Virus record (IMG/VR): IMGVR_UViG_3300045136_000360
Location: 1-50,694 of that record
Direction: 5' to 3' (one strand)
Length of the DNA: 50,694 nt
Origin: a virus
Position numbers and translations under genes: made by a program. Below the pieces are notes generated by a model. It saw only the letters and a program-made list of their open reading frames with translations. It did no database searches and was not told the origin of the DNA. Below, piece by piece: positions 1 through 6,463 of this stretch. How positions within the stretch are numbered: position 1 is the first letter of the stretch; every line of letters starts with the position of its first letter.

Positions 1-493
1 CGTACTCGCTGACCACGTTTCAATCCTCACCCGACCCCGCGGCCGGGTGCGACCCGCCGCACCGGCTGCTGGTGGCGCTGACGAGCAAGTTTCAATCCTC
101 ACCCGACCCCGCGGCCGGGTGCGACGCGTGAAGGCGGTCTCGGGCGCGACCGCGGCGGAGATGTTTCAATCCTCACCCGACCCCGCGGCCGGGTGCGACC
201 TGGCGGCGCTCGGCTACGGCACCCAGTTCGCCGCCGTTTCAATCCTCACCCGACCCCGCGGCCGGGTGCGACGATGCAGGCGCTAGAGCAGGCAGGGGGG
301 AGTGGGACGCGTTTCAATCCTCACCCGACCCCGCGGCCGGGTGCGACGCGCCCCGTGATGAGCGACCGCGACCCCGGCGACGTTTCAATCCTCACCCGAC
401 CCCGCGGCCGGGTGCGACGTGGGGAGATCGGCGAGTTGGTAGCCGGCGAGGGCCAGGTTTCAATCCTCACCCGACCCCGCGGCCGGGTGCGAC
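1..493 (-). CRISPR. CRISPR array, left piece (7 repeats, 6 full spacers)
   Basis: Seven identical 37-nt repeats begin at 17, 89, 163, 236, 311, 382 and 457. On the + strand each starts GTTTCAATCC and ends GGGTGCGAC. Spacers are 34-38 nt (54-88, 126-162, 200-235, 273-310, 348-381, 419-456), and positions 1-16 are part of another spacer. On the - strand the repeat ends in ATTGAAAC, the usual 5' handle of type I-A/I-B/III-like systems, so transcription is inferred to run leftward from the phage side. The repeat has an inner palindrome around CCGCGG. No AT-rich leader and no cas genes are present; phage-like sequence abuts the last repeat at 494. Spacer 273-310 is identical to 34783-34820 of this window. 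Spacer 200-235 is the exact reverse complement of a spacer in the right array (50596-50631). Confidence 0.98.
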
Positions 494-696
494 GCCGCGG
501 CGCTGCATGGCATCGAAGATCCAGGCGGCGAACCGGGCCAGGATCGCCGGGTCGCGGGCCTCGGGGGGGCGCGGCGCGACCGGGGCGGGATCGTGTGGGC
601 GCGGGCGTGGCGGGGTCGGCCTGGCCGTCGAGGGACCAGTCGTGGTTTCGGTCGGCGGTGGAGTGGGGGCTTGATGATGGGGCTCTCCTTGATGAG
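494..696 (-). pseudogene. Broken minus-strand coding fragment abutting the CRISPR repeat
   Basis: Two minus-strand frames show strong GC-third-position coding signal in succession: about 690-600 (residues like DRNHDWSLDGQADP), then about 600-494 (ILARFAAWIFDAMQRRG). They are joined by an apparent one-base shift near 600. No ATG or GTG opens the first frame, although AAGGAG lies about 10 nt upstream of it. The second frame runs straight into the repeat and stops inside it, so the 3' end of the gene is lost at the junction. The family is not recognised. The last ~35 nt next to the repeat may themselves be a spacer identical to phage sequence, as expected for a crossover at 493/494. Confidence 0.35.
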
Positions 697-760
697 ATGA
701 TGAGGGGTCGCGATACCCGCGCCTGTCATGCTGGCCTCACTGTATCAGTAACCCCGGCGC

Positions 761-801
761 TTGACAAGTAGTCAACCCTAGAGTATCATTGATACCCTAG
801 G
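761..801 (+). promoter_or_regulatory. Sigma70-type promoter overlapped by a palindromic operator
   Basis: A perfect -35 TTGACA (761-766), a 17-nt spacer and -10 TATCAT (784-789) form a good primary-sigma promoter. The -10 lies inside an almost perfect 25-bp palindrome (777-801): CCTAGAGTATC, centre ATT, GATACCCTAGG. A protein bound there would block RNA polymerase, so this is probably a repressed rightward promoter for the replication/early genes. The same half-sites recur at about nine other places in the window. Between 802 and 993 I see no convincing gene. Confidence 0.75.
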
Positions 802-993
802 ACGGTGCCGGGCGTTGGACGCCCGGGGGAGTGCATGGAGGGCAGACCGGGAGATGCCGCGGCATGCACGGGAGAGAGTATGGGGTGGCCGCGCCCCGCA
901 CGATTATTCGTTGGGATGGATTGGCGGCGGAGGCGCAAAGGAGGGCGGGATGCCGCTGCGTGCGTCGATCTTGCGCCGTGAAAGGCGACTGAG

Positions 994-1293
994 ATGCTTT
1001 CCCCCTCCCCGCGGCCGGGTTCCCGCCCGGCCCCACGGCTACCCGCCCCGTTTCGCCACGAGCGCTGGCCTCGTGCGCGCACCCTCACCCACCACAAGGG
1101 CGGCGCCGGGCGTGTCCCGGCCGCCCTGCTCCCGCCGCGCGCGCGGCGGGGTGGTCCGGTGGTCCGGCGGCCGGCCTGGCTGCGCGACGAGCCGCTGGCG
1201 ACGGTGCTGACTGGGATGGCGGTCGTGCTGGACGCCGGGCTGCTGATCCTGGCGGCGGTGCTGCTGGCGGCGGGGCGCTGGCCGTGGGCGTGA
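994..1293 (+). CDS. Small membrane protein, unknown function
   Basis: The frame encodes up to 99 residues: an arginine/proline-rich N-terminal half and a C-terminal hydrophobic segment (about residues 68-95, including LLILAAVLLAAG) that should be one membrane helix. The N-terminal half has poor coding character, so the true product may start at GTG 1159 (about 44 residues). It ends just before the replication-protein gene. No family is recognised. A small inner-membrane phage protein of this kind could act in host takeover or superinfection control, but nothing in the sequence shows that. Confidence 0.4.
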   Translation: MLSPSPRPGSRPAPRLPAPFRHERWPRARTLTHHKGGAGRVPAALLPPRARRGGPVVRRPAWLRDEPLATVLTGMAVVLDAGLLILAAVLLAAGRWPWA

Positions 1294-1315
1294 CGATGTG
1301 GGGGCGGCGGCGCTG

Positions 1316-2200
1316 ATGGCCTGGATCGAGTCACACCAGACGCTGGCCCGCCACCCGAAGGCGATCAAGGCGGCGCACCTGCTGGGCATCGGCCGGGCGC
1401 AGGTGATCGGCCACCTCCACCTGCTCTGGTGGTGGGCGCTCGACTATGCGCAGGACGGCGACGTGAGCGCCTTCGGCGCGGTCGAGCTGGCCGAGGCGGC
1501 GGCCTGGGAGGGCAACGCGGAGGCGTTCGTCACGGCGCTGCTCGACTGCGGGCCGGGCGGCCGGCCGGGCTTCCTGGAGCGGACCGCCGACGGCCGGCTC
1601 GTCATCCACGACTGGTGGGAGTACGCTGGCAAGCTCATCGCCCGGCGCACGCTCGACGCCGCCCGCAAGCGCGCCGACCGCGCCCGTACGTCCGACGGAC
1701 GTCCCGCCGCCGCCCCGCCGGACGGGCAGGGGACGTCCCCTGCCCGTCCAGCGGACGCGGCCACGGACGTCCAGCGGACGTCCAGCGGACGTCCAGCGGA
1801 CGTCTCGCGTACCGTACCCAACCCAACCGTACCCAACCAACCCAACCCAACCGACCAACCGCGAGATGCCTCCCGCGCGCCGAACGGCCGGGCGGCGGTC
1901 GCCTCCGGGGGGCGGCCGGCGGGGCGGCGGAAGCCGGAGGAGATCGCGACCTGGGAGCCGCTGGCCTTCGCGCGGTTGTGGAACTTCTTCGGCAAGCTGG
2001 GGGGGTGCGAGGACGCGGCGCGGGAGTGGGACCGGCTGCAGCCGGACCGCGAGCTGATGCGGGCGATGCGGCTGGCGATCGAGCAGCAACGCGAGGCGTT
2101 CGGGTGGGGCCAGCCGGGCGGGCAAGCGCAGCCGTACCTGTCCACCTGGCTGCACCAGCGGCGGTGGACCTGGGAAGCGGTGCCGAACAAGGTCGAGTAA
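1316..2200 (+). CDS. Replication initiator-like protein (winged-helix, DnaD/phage O-like)
   Basis: From ATG 1316 the product begins MAWIESHQTLARHPK, a pattern common at the N terminus of phage replication-initiation (DnaD/replisome-organiser-like) winged-helix proteins, followed by HLHLLWWWALDYA. Residues ~115-190 form a low-complexity linker. The C-terminal ~90 residues (LWNFFGKLGG to TWLHQRRWTWE) form a second conserved-looking domain like those in phage replication proteins. A GTG at 1298 is an alternative start six codons upstream. The linker is encoded by an iteron-like repeat block (1697-1860), as in lambdoid O genes where the origin lies inside the initiator gene. No polymerase or helicase gene was recognised, so host replisome recruitment is inferred. 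The family call rests on pattern, not alignment. Confidence 0.6.
   Translation: MAWIESHQTLARHPKAIKAAHLLGIGRAQVIGHLHLLWWWALDYAQDGDVSAFGAVELAEAAAWEGNAEAFVTALLDCGPGGRPGFLERTADGRLVIHDWWEYAGKLIARRTLDAARKRADRARTSDGRPAAAPPDGQGTSPARPADAATDVQRTSSGRPADVSRTVPNPTVPNQPNPTDQPRDASRAPNGRAAVASGGRPAGRRKPEEIATWEPLAFARLWNFFGKLGGCEDAAREWDRLQPDRELMRAMRLAIEQQREAFGWGQPGGQAQPYLSTWLHQRRWTWEAVPNKVE
1697..1860 (+). repeat. Iteron-like GGACGTCC repeats plus AC-rich tract: candidate replication origin
   Basis: The palindrome GGACGTCC occurs at 1697, 1731, 1765, 1776 and 1787, with an imperfect copy at 1798. The last four are spaced exactly 11 bp apart, about one helical turn. From about 1813 to 1860 the + strand is almost free of G and is a run of CCCAACC/ACCCAACC units, strongly strand-asymmetric. 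Iterons beside a compositionally odd tract inside an initiator gene is the layout of lambda ori. The alternative is that this is merely DNA encoding a repetitive protein linker. Confidence 0.5.
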
Positions 2201-2213
2201 GCGAGGTGAGCGG

Positions 2214-2546
2214 ATGGGCAACGAGGACGTCTTCCCCGACGGGCCGGCGCCAGCGCGGCGGGTGGTCCGACGCGTCCGGCCGGGGCAACCGGCCGGGGAC
2301 GGCCGCGGCGAGGGCGGGCCGGGCTGGGAGCGGGCGCGGGCGCTGCACGCGGCAGCGGTGCGCTGGCTGCGGGCCGAGCCGGACCCGCCGGACCTGGCCG
2401 CGCCGCTGGCCTGCCCGGTCGGGGGCCACGCCCACCGGCTGGCGCTGCCGGGCGCGGGCCTGCCGCGCGACGGCGAGGCGCGGTCGTATCTCGGCCGGGC
2501 CTGGCGCTGGGACGCGGCGGCCAATGCCTGGCGCCGCGTGGGATGA
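2214..2546 (+). CDS. Hypothetical protein, replication region
   Basis: A 110-residue protein starting MGNEDVFPDG, just downstream of the replication-initiator gene and overlapping the next start by 4 nt (ATGA at 2543-2546). The centre is alanine/arginine-rich and the C-terminal part (RSYLGRAWRWDAAANAWRRVG) is tryptophan-rich and may be a small beta domain. No family is recognised. Third-codon GC and tight coupling on both sides support translation. Confidence 0.6.
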   Translation: MGNEDVFPDGPAPARRVVRRVRPGQPAGDGRGEGGPGWERARALHAAAVRWLRAEPDPPDLAAPLACPVGGHAHRLALPGAGLPRDGEARSYLGRAWRWDAAANAWRRVG

Positions 2547-2719
2547 GGACGCTGGAGGAGAACGGCCACCTCTTCACCTGCTGGGGGAGCCGCGAGGCTG
2601 TCCCCTGCACCCACGACGGCTGCCGCGCCGTGCGCGCCGCCGTGGCACTCGCCCGCGAGCGGGGCTATCTCGACCGATCGACCGCCACCCATGGAGGGAC
2701 TGGGCATGAGCGAGCATAG
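2543..2719 (+). CDS. Small cysteine-containing protein
   Basis: A 58-residue product beginning MRTLEENGHLFTCWG, read from the ATG that overlaps the stop of the preceding gene and ending inside the next gene (overlap 2706-2719). Three cysteines plus a histidine (C-x8-CTHDGC) could bind one metal ion. No family is recognised. Coupled starts on both sides are the main evidence that it is expressed. Confidence 0.5.
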   Translation: MRTLEENGHLFTCWGSREAVPCTHDGCRAVRAAVALARERGYLDRSTATHGGTGHERA

Positions 2720-3143
2720 TACGATCGCCTGGACGGACGCCACCTGGCCGGTCGTCGTCGGCTGCGACCGCGTGTCGCCCGGCTGCGCTGCCTGCTATGC
2801 CATCCGCGACGCCTGGCGGATGGCGCACAACCCGAACCCGAAGATCAGCGACGTTTACCGTGGGCTGGTGGAGCCGTGCGGGGCGGGTCATCTGATGGAT
2901 CGCGATCCAGGGTGCGAGCACTGTCGCGGCACCAGGTGGCGGCCCACCGTAGAGGGGTTGGCCTGGGCGCGGTCGCTGCGGGACCAGTGCCAGGCGGCTG
3001 GGGTTGGCTTCTGGTGGAAACAGTGGGGCGGCCCCGGCCCGGAGAGTGGCGGGAGTCTGCTGGACGGACGCCGCTGGGAGCAGATGCCGGACGGGACGGG
3101 CGGGATCGTGGACTTCGGTCTTGACACATCCGCTATCAAGTGA
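2706..3143 (+). CDS. DUF5131 (phage Gp37/Gp68)-like protein with shortened middle
   Basis: The start MSEHSTIAWTDATWPVVVGC and the Cys-rich SPGCAACYA match the opening of the Gp37/Gp68 (DUF5131) family, and the end WARSLRDQCQAAG...WWKQWGG...LLDGRRWEQMP matches its tail. Family members are usually about 230-300 residues; this one is about 145, so the central part seems to have been deleted and replaced by a short Cys/His-rich stretch (about residues 50-78). Function of the family is unsettled. The 3' end overlaps a promoter (TTGACA at 3121). I read it as a decayed or minimised member. Confidence 0.65.
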   Translation: MSEHSTIAWTDATWPVVVGCDRVSPGCAACYAIRDAWRMAHNPNPKISDVYRGLVEPCGAGHLMDRDPGCEHCRGTRWRPTVEGLAWARSLRDQCQAAGVGFWWKQWGGPGPESGGSLLDGRRWEQMPDGTGGIVDFGLDTSAIK

Positions 3144-3182
3144 GACACTGGCATTGACACGTTAGAGCATCGCTGATGCGTT
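3121..3182 (+). promoter_or_regulatory. Promoter with downstream operator
   Basis: TTGACA (3121-3126), 17 nt, then GACACT (3144-3149), aligned exactly with the TTGACA-17-GATACT promoters at 42803, 45763, 46586 and 48803. Seven nt downstream comes the recurrent three-half-site element: GACAC (3156), GCATC (3167), GATGC (3175). It would drive the small gene at 3201 and perhaps the sigma factor. Confidence 0.7.
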
Positions 3183-3200
3183 ACCGGGAGGAGATGCGCG

Positions 3201-3389
3201 ATGGCACTTGGGCACACCGGGGTTCAGCGGGGCAAGCGGGTACTGGTGATCCTCAAATCGGGGGAGCGCCTGATCGACCACTTCAAGTATCGCAACGACC
3301 TGGCGGTGTTCCTGCGGGAGGCGGGGCGGGTGGAGAAGGAGCGGATGCGCTCGCTATCGATCTACAAGGGGCCGGTCGCTGGGGAGTGA
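3201..3389 (+). CDS. Small basic protein, unknown
   Basis: A 62-residue protein, MALGHTGVQRGKRVLVILKS..., preceded by a good ribosome site (GGGAGGAG, ~9 nt upstream). It contains alternating hydrophobic residues (VLVILKSGERLIDHF) suggesting a short beta strand-turn-strand, then a charged helix (REAGRVEKERMRSL). It sits between two operator elements and directly before the sigma-factor gene. It could be a regulator such as an anti-sigma or operator-binding peptide, but that is only position-based inference. Confidence 0.65.
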   Translation: MALGHTGVQRGKRVLVILKSGERLIDHFKYRNDLAVFLREAGRVEKERMRSLSIYKGPVAGE

Positions 3390-3416
3390 CACTCAAGAGT
3401 ATCATTGACACGTTAG
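3388..3416 (+). promoter_or_regulatory. Operator element before the sigma-factor gene
   Basis: Half-sites GACAC (3388), GTATC (3399) and GACAC (3407) are phased as in the other copies and end about 10 nt before the sigma-factor ATG, abutting its ribosome site (AGGAGAG). No clear -35 box lies upstream at the expected distance. The element overlaps the stop of the preceding gene. Confidence 0.6.
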
Positions 3417-3425
3417 GAGAGACGA

Positions 3426-4022
3426 ATGCGGGTGCTGGGAGATCGGGAGGCGGAGATCGTGGCGCGGGCGCGGGCGGGCGACTCCGAGGCGCAGGGGGAG
3501 ATCTACGGGGCGTTCCGGTGGGTGATCTACGCCTTCATCTACCGGATGGTGGGCGACGAGGATGAGGCGGAGAACCTGACTCAGGACACCTTCATGCGGG
3601 CGTTTCGGGGGCTGTCGGCGACCAGGGAGGACACGAACGTGTCGGCCTGGCTGCACCGGATCGCCTCGAACGCCTGCCTGGACGTGCTGCGCCGGCGGCA
3701 GCGGCTGCGCTGGCAGCCGTGGGAGGGAGAGAAGCACGACCACCTGGTCGTCAGCACGGCGCTCGACGACCCGGAGCGCTCGGCCGAGCGGCGGGAGACG
3801 ATCCTGTTCGTCCGGCGGGTAATGGACCAGATGTCGAGCCGCCACCGGCTCGGGCTGATGCTGCGGGAGTACGAGGGCCTGAGTTGCGCGGAGATCGGGG
3901 AGGTGATGGGCCTGAGCCGGACGGCGGTCAAGTCGATGCTCTTCCGGGCGCGGGAGGAGTTCCGGGCGGTGTATGCCCGGCTTGAGCAGGAGGACCGGGA
4001 GTGGGCGGGGGCGGCGGCGTGA
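3426..4022 (+). CDS. RNA polymerase sigma factor, ECF-like sigma70 family
   Basis: A 198-residue protein with the two-domain plan of group 4 sigma factors. Region 2 is about residues 15-85 (EIYGAFRWVIYAFIYRMVGDEDEAENLTQDTF, with the conserved DAED-like/LTQDTF segment and WLHRIASNACLDVLRRR). Region 4 is about residues 125-182 (SSRHRLGLMLREYEGLSCAEIGEVMGLSRTAVKSMLFRAREEF, a clear helix-turn-helix). The length is typical of ECF factors. Phage-encoded sigma factors redirect host RNA polymerase to middle or late promoters. Its gene carries the same operator as other units, so it may be part of the regulon or direct it. Confidence 0.88.
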   Translation: MRVLGDREAEIVARARAGDSEAQGEIYGAFRWVIYAFIYRMVGDEDEAENLTQDTFMRAFRGLSATREDTNVSAWLHRIASNACLDVLRRRQRLRWQPWEGEKHDHLVVSTALDDPERSAERRETILFVRRVMDQMSSRHRLGLMLREYEGLSCAEIGEVMGLSRTAVKSMLFRAREEFRAVYARLEQEDREWAGAAA

Positions 4023-4415
4023 CGGTGGGGACGCGGAGCCTGCTGTTCGGGGTGCACCAGTTCCTTCTTCACCCGGTGATGGTGGCCCTGGGGTGGAGGA
4101 TGCTGTATGGGCGGTTCCCGAGGGACCCGCGAGTGTCGCACCCGGCCGCGGGGTCGGGTGAGGATTGAAACCCGCCACTGCTCACGCGAGATTGGGGTGC
4201 CGCCATCGCCCCTGTGCTGGGCGGACAAGCTGGCGACCGCGCTGTACCCCGCCTGGTTATTCCTGTTCCTGGCCCGGCTGAGTGGGGAGATAGGGGAGTA
4301 TCTGGCGCGGGCGCGGGAGGATGGTTCTATCGGCCCCGAGGCGACAGAGCGGGAGTGTCTGGCGACGTTACAGACCGACTGGCGACGGCAAGCATACGAG
4401 TATGGGGATCGTTGA
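4019..4415 (+). pseudogene. Phage protein (HD-like/LCWADKL family) split by a CRISPR repeat and lacking its middle
   Basis: From GTG 4019 (overlapping the sigma stop) the frame reads VTVGTRSLLFGVHQFLLHPVMVALGWRMLYGRFPRD up to 4134, then the CRISPR repeat begins at 4135 and its sequence brings a stop. After the repeat, 4172-4415 continue as CSREIGVPPSPLCWADKLATALYPAWLF...SGEIGEYL. Both halves match, in order, the two ends of a widespread phage protein I recall as GVHQF-HP...LYGR...HDWGYWG...HSR-YAR...LCWADKL. About 50-60 central residues, including the His/Asp-rich core, are missing. So the repeat sits exactly where a deletion has occurred, which points to a join made through CRISPR spacers rather than simple insertion. 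Confidence 0.7.
4135..4171 (+). CRISPR. Solitary full-length CRISPR repeat inside phage sequence
   Basis: One complete 37-nt repeat, identical to the terminal arrays' repeat and oriented like the right array (ending ATTGAAAC on the + strand). There is no second repeat within hundreds of bases. It interrupts a phage gene. Phage-encoded solitary repeats are known as RNA anti-CRISPRs, but the missing gene centre on either side suggests instead that the ~35-nt flanks (about 4100-4134 and 4172-4206) are adjacent spacers identical to the phage. Confidence 0.97.
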
Positions 4416-4438
4416 GCGACACGGCGGAGGAATGAGCA

Positions 4439-5761
4439 ATGGACCGGACGATCACCGAGCGCGACCCGTTCCTGGCAATGCCGCGCATCACGCCGGAGGG
4501 GTTCGCGGGGGCGATGGACGGCTCGCCAGCGCTGGCCGAGCGGCCGGCGCGCGCCTACTGGGAGGCCATCGCGGCCACGGGGGTGGACCCCCTGGTTGTG
4601 CTGGCCATCTTCCAGCATGAGAGCAGGATGGGCCGGCTGGGCGTGGCGACGGTGACGAAAAGCTGGGGGAACGTGAAGGCGACCAGTCGGCAGTTCGGGC
4701 CGCCGCCCGTGGGGACCTACACGACCGAGGATGGGCGGGCCTTCAGCAAGTACGCGACCTGGCTGGATGGTTGCGTGGCGACGGCGGCGCGGCTGGCAGC
4801 GCCGGAATGGGTCTACCGGGGCCGGGCGGGGATGGGGGAGGTGTTCGATCATCCGAGCGGGATGGTGTGGGCGCCGGCCGGCGACCGCAACGACCCGGCC
4901 GGCTACCTGGCGAGCGTGCTGCGGTTCATGAACGACCACGCCGACGCCCCGCACCTGGTGGAGGGGCGGTGGGCGATGGTCAACTCCGATCCGGAGCGGG
5001 GCGGGGCGGTGGAGGCGATCGTGCTGCACATCGCCGATGGGACCTATGACGGGACGATCAGTTGGTTCCGGAATAGCGGGTCAGGGGTCTCGGCGCACTT
5101 CGTGGTGGCGCTGGACGGGCGGATCGGGCAGTGCGTGCCGCTCGATCGCGTGGCCTGGGCGAACGGTTGGGACTTCCGCAAGGGGCTCGCCCGCTACCGG
5201 CCGAATCTGGCGAACCACCTGATCGCTCGCTGGTGGCGGGAGGGGAAGAACCCGAATGCGGTGACGGTGAGCATCGAGCATGAGGGCGTGTCCGGGCAGG
5301 GGATGCCCGAGGCGCAGTTGCGGGCCTCGGTGGCGCTGACCCGGTGGCTGTGCGACACCCTGGGAGTGCCGCGGGACCGGGATCACATCCTCGGGCACCG
5401 CGATCTCGACTCGGTGGAGCGGTCGAGGTGTCCGGGGCTGAGTGACCAGGAGTGGGGAGTGTACCTGTGGATGGTAGACGATGGGCCGGCTCCGGCCGCC
5501 GGGGGTGGGGATGAGTTCTACGCCCCGGACAACCCGTTCGGGGCGGTGCCGATGCGCCCACCAATCTGGACCAGGTGGAACCTGCTGCACCAGCAGGGGC
5601 TGGCGCTGCCGATGGTGGGCTACCCGATGGCCCCGCCGCAGGATGCCGGTGGGCGGATGATCCAGCGGTTCGAGCGGGGATGGCTGGCGGCCCAGGGAGA
5701 GCCGGAGCCGTGGGACGTGGTGATGCTGATGCCCCATGAGATCGCCAGCGGGCCGTCGTGA
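4439..5761 (+). CDS. Two-domain endolysin: glucosaminidase/lysozyme-like plus amidase_2
   Basis: This 440-residue protein should cut peptidoglycan at the end of infection. Residues ~35-170 look like a muramidase/glucosaminidase fold, with a likely catalytic Glu in IFQHESRMG. Residues ~180-335 are an N-acetylmuramoyl-L-alanine amidase (amidase_2/PGRP): AIVLHIADGTYDGTISWF, SAHFVVALDGRIGQC, then ILGHRDL and RCPG supply the His, His, Cys zinc ligands. After a glycine-rich linker, residues ~360-425 (IWTRWNLLHQQGLALPMVGY) form a further small domain, probably wall-binding. No signal peptide is seen, so export would need a holin. Holin-like genes lie 36 kb away at 41-42 kb. Confidence 0.88.
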   Translation: MDRTITERDPFLAMPRITPEGFAGAMDGSPALAERPARAYWEAIAATGVDPLVVLAIFQHESRMGRLGVATVTKSWGNVKATSRQFGPPPVGTYTTEDGRAFSKYATWLDGCVATAARLAAPEWVYRGRAGMGEVFDHPSGMVWAPAGDRNDPAGYLASVLRFMNDHADAPHLVEGRWAMVNSDPERGGAVEAIVLHIADGTYDGTISWFRNSGSGVSAHFVVALDGRIGQCVPLDRVAWANGWDFRKGLARYRPNLANHLIARWWREGKNPNAVTVSIEHEGVSGQGMPEAQLRASVALTRWLCDTLGVPRDRDHILGHRDLDSVERSRCPGLSDQEWGVYLWMVDDGPAPAAGGGDEFYAPDNPFGAVPMRPPIWTRWNLLHQQGLALPMVGYPMAPPQDAGGRMIQRFERGWLAAQGEPEPWDVVMLMPHEIASGPS

Positions 5762-5802
5762 TGGGGTGGGGACTGGTGGCGCCGGCGCGGCCGGGGAGGC
5801 GA

Positions 5803-5836
5803 GATAATACCCTGAGAGATCGGTGATACGTTATAC
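5803..5836 (+). promoter_or_regulatory. Operator-like element upstream of the 5856 unit
   Basis: The stretch contains GATAAT (5803-5808), AATACCCTGAGAGATC and GATAC (5824-5828), a degenerate copy of the recurrent operator, followed by TTATACT. No convincing TTGACA lies at the proper distance. It precedes the ribosome site GGGAGG of the small gene at 5856. Confidence 0.45.
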
Positions 5837-5855
5837 TGGCGATGGGAGGTGACGC

Positions 5856-5957
5856 GTGGCGAGCGAGGTGATGGCGGCGACGGTGCTGGTGGTGCTGTTC
5901 GGGCTGATGATCTGCCTGGGGGTGATCGTCCTGCAGGCGATGCTGCTGCCGCTGTGA
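5856..5957 (+). CDS. 33-residue membrane peptide
   Basis: Starts at GTG 5856 with GGGAGG 6-10 nt upstream and ends at 5957, overlapping the next start (GTGA). Almost the whole peptide is one hydrophobic helix (MAATVLVVLFGLMICLGVIV). No family is recognised. Its own ribosome site and coupled stop/start support translation. Confidence 0.55.
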   Translation: MASEVMAATVLVVLFGLMICLGVIVLQAMLLPL

Positions 5958-6214
5958 CGGGCGAGACGCTGGCGGCCCCGGACCTGGCGGGGCTGCCGGA
6001 GGATGGCGGGCGGGACCACGTGCGGATGGCCCGGACCGGACCGCTGCGCTCCGCCGAGGGGCAATGCCCGGCCTGCCGGCGGTTCGACACCTGGGCGCGG
6101 TGGCCGAACGGGGGGCAGGTCTGCACGACCTGTCACCCGGTCGGGTTCACGATTGTGGCCGGGGTGATCCAGGTGCCCTGGGTGACGACCACGAGGTTGA
6201 CGGGAGGTGGGTGA
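5954..6214 (+). CDS. Small zinc-ribbon-like protein
   Basis: An 86-residue product from GTG 5954, coupled to the preceding stop. Two Cys pairs, CPAC (about residues 38-41) and CTTC (about 58-61), are spaced as a zinc ribbon with an intervening tryptophan-rich loop. The C-terminal part is a hydrophobic strand-rich tail. Function is unknown. Confidence 0.6.
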   Translation: MTGETLAAPDLAGLPEDGGRDHVRMARTGPLRSAEGQCPACRRFDTWARWPNGGQVCTTCHPVGFTIVAGVIQVPWVTTTRLTGGG

Positions 6215-6463
6215 GTCCGTCTACGAGGCTGACGGCATCACCCTCCACCGGGGGGACGCGGCGGCCGTGCTGCCCGGCCTGGCGGGGCCAGCGTCGACGC
6301 GATCGTGACCGATCCCCCGGCGGGCATCTCCATGATGGGCCACCACTGGGATAGCGACCGGGGCGGGCGGGATGCCTGGGTGGCCTGGCTGGCGGGCCTC
6401 CTGCCCTCCTGGGCGCTGGTGCGGGGCCTGTGGCTGGCCAAGCGGCGGGCGTGGGATGCCTGA
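6207..6463 (+). pseudogene. Decayed DNA methyltransferase (frameshifted and truncated)
   Basis: The first frame reads SVYEADGITLHRGDAAAVLPGLAG. After a one-base shift in a G run near 6288, a second frame continues SVDAIVTDPPAGISMMGHHWDSDRGGRDAWVAWLAGLLPS and stops at 6463. Together they match the start of phage N4/N6-type methyltransferases: the target-gene opening LHRGDA, then the catalytic DPPY-like motif, here DPPA, with the tyrosine missing. The C-terminal two thirds, including the SAM-binding FxGxG region, are absent. The G-run shift could be a sequencing error, but the truncation and motif loss argue for a dead gene. Confidence 0.65.

Noticed and set aside
47-771. Open frames across the left CRISPR array (repeating SILTRPRGRVRR or FNPHPTPRPGAT peptides)
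   Set aside because: These are translations of the CRISPR repeat, not genes.
494-993. A CRISPR leader or cas genes next to the left array
   Set aside because: The sequence is GC-rich, contains a coding fragment and a phage-type promoter/operator, and has no AT-rich leader and no cas-like frame.
1810-1860. Telomere-like CCCAACC repeats
   Set aside because: The tract is short, irregular and internal to a coding frame. An origin-associated or linker-encoding tract is a simpler explanation.
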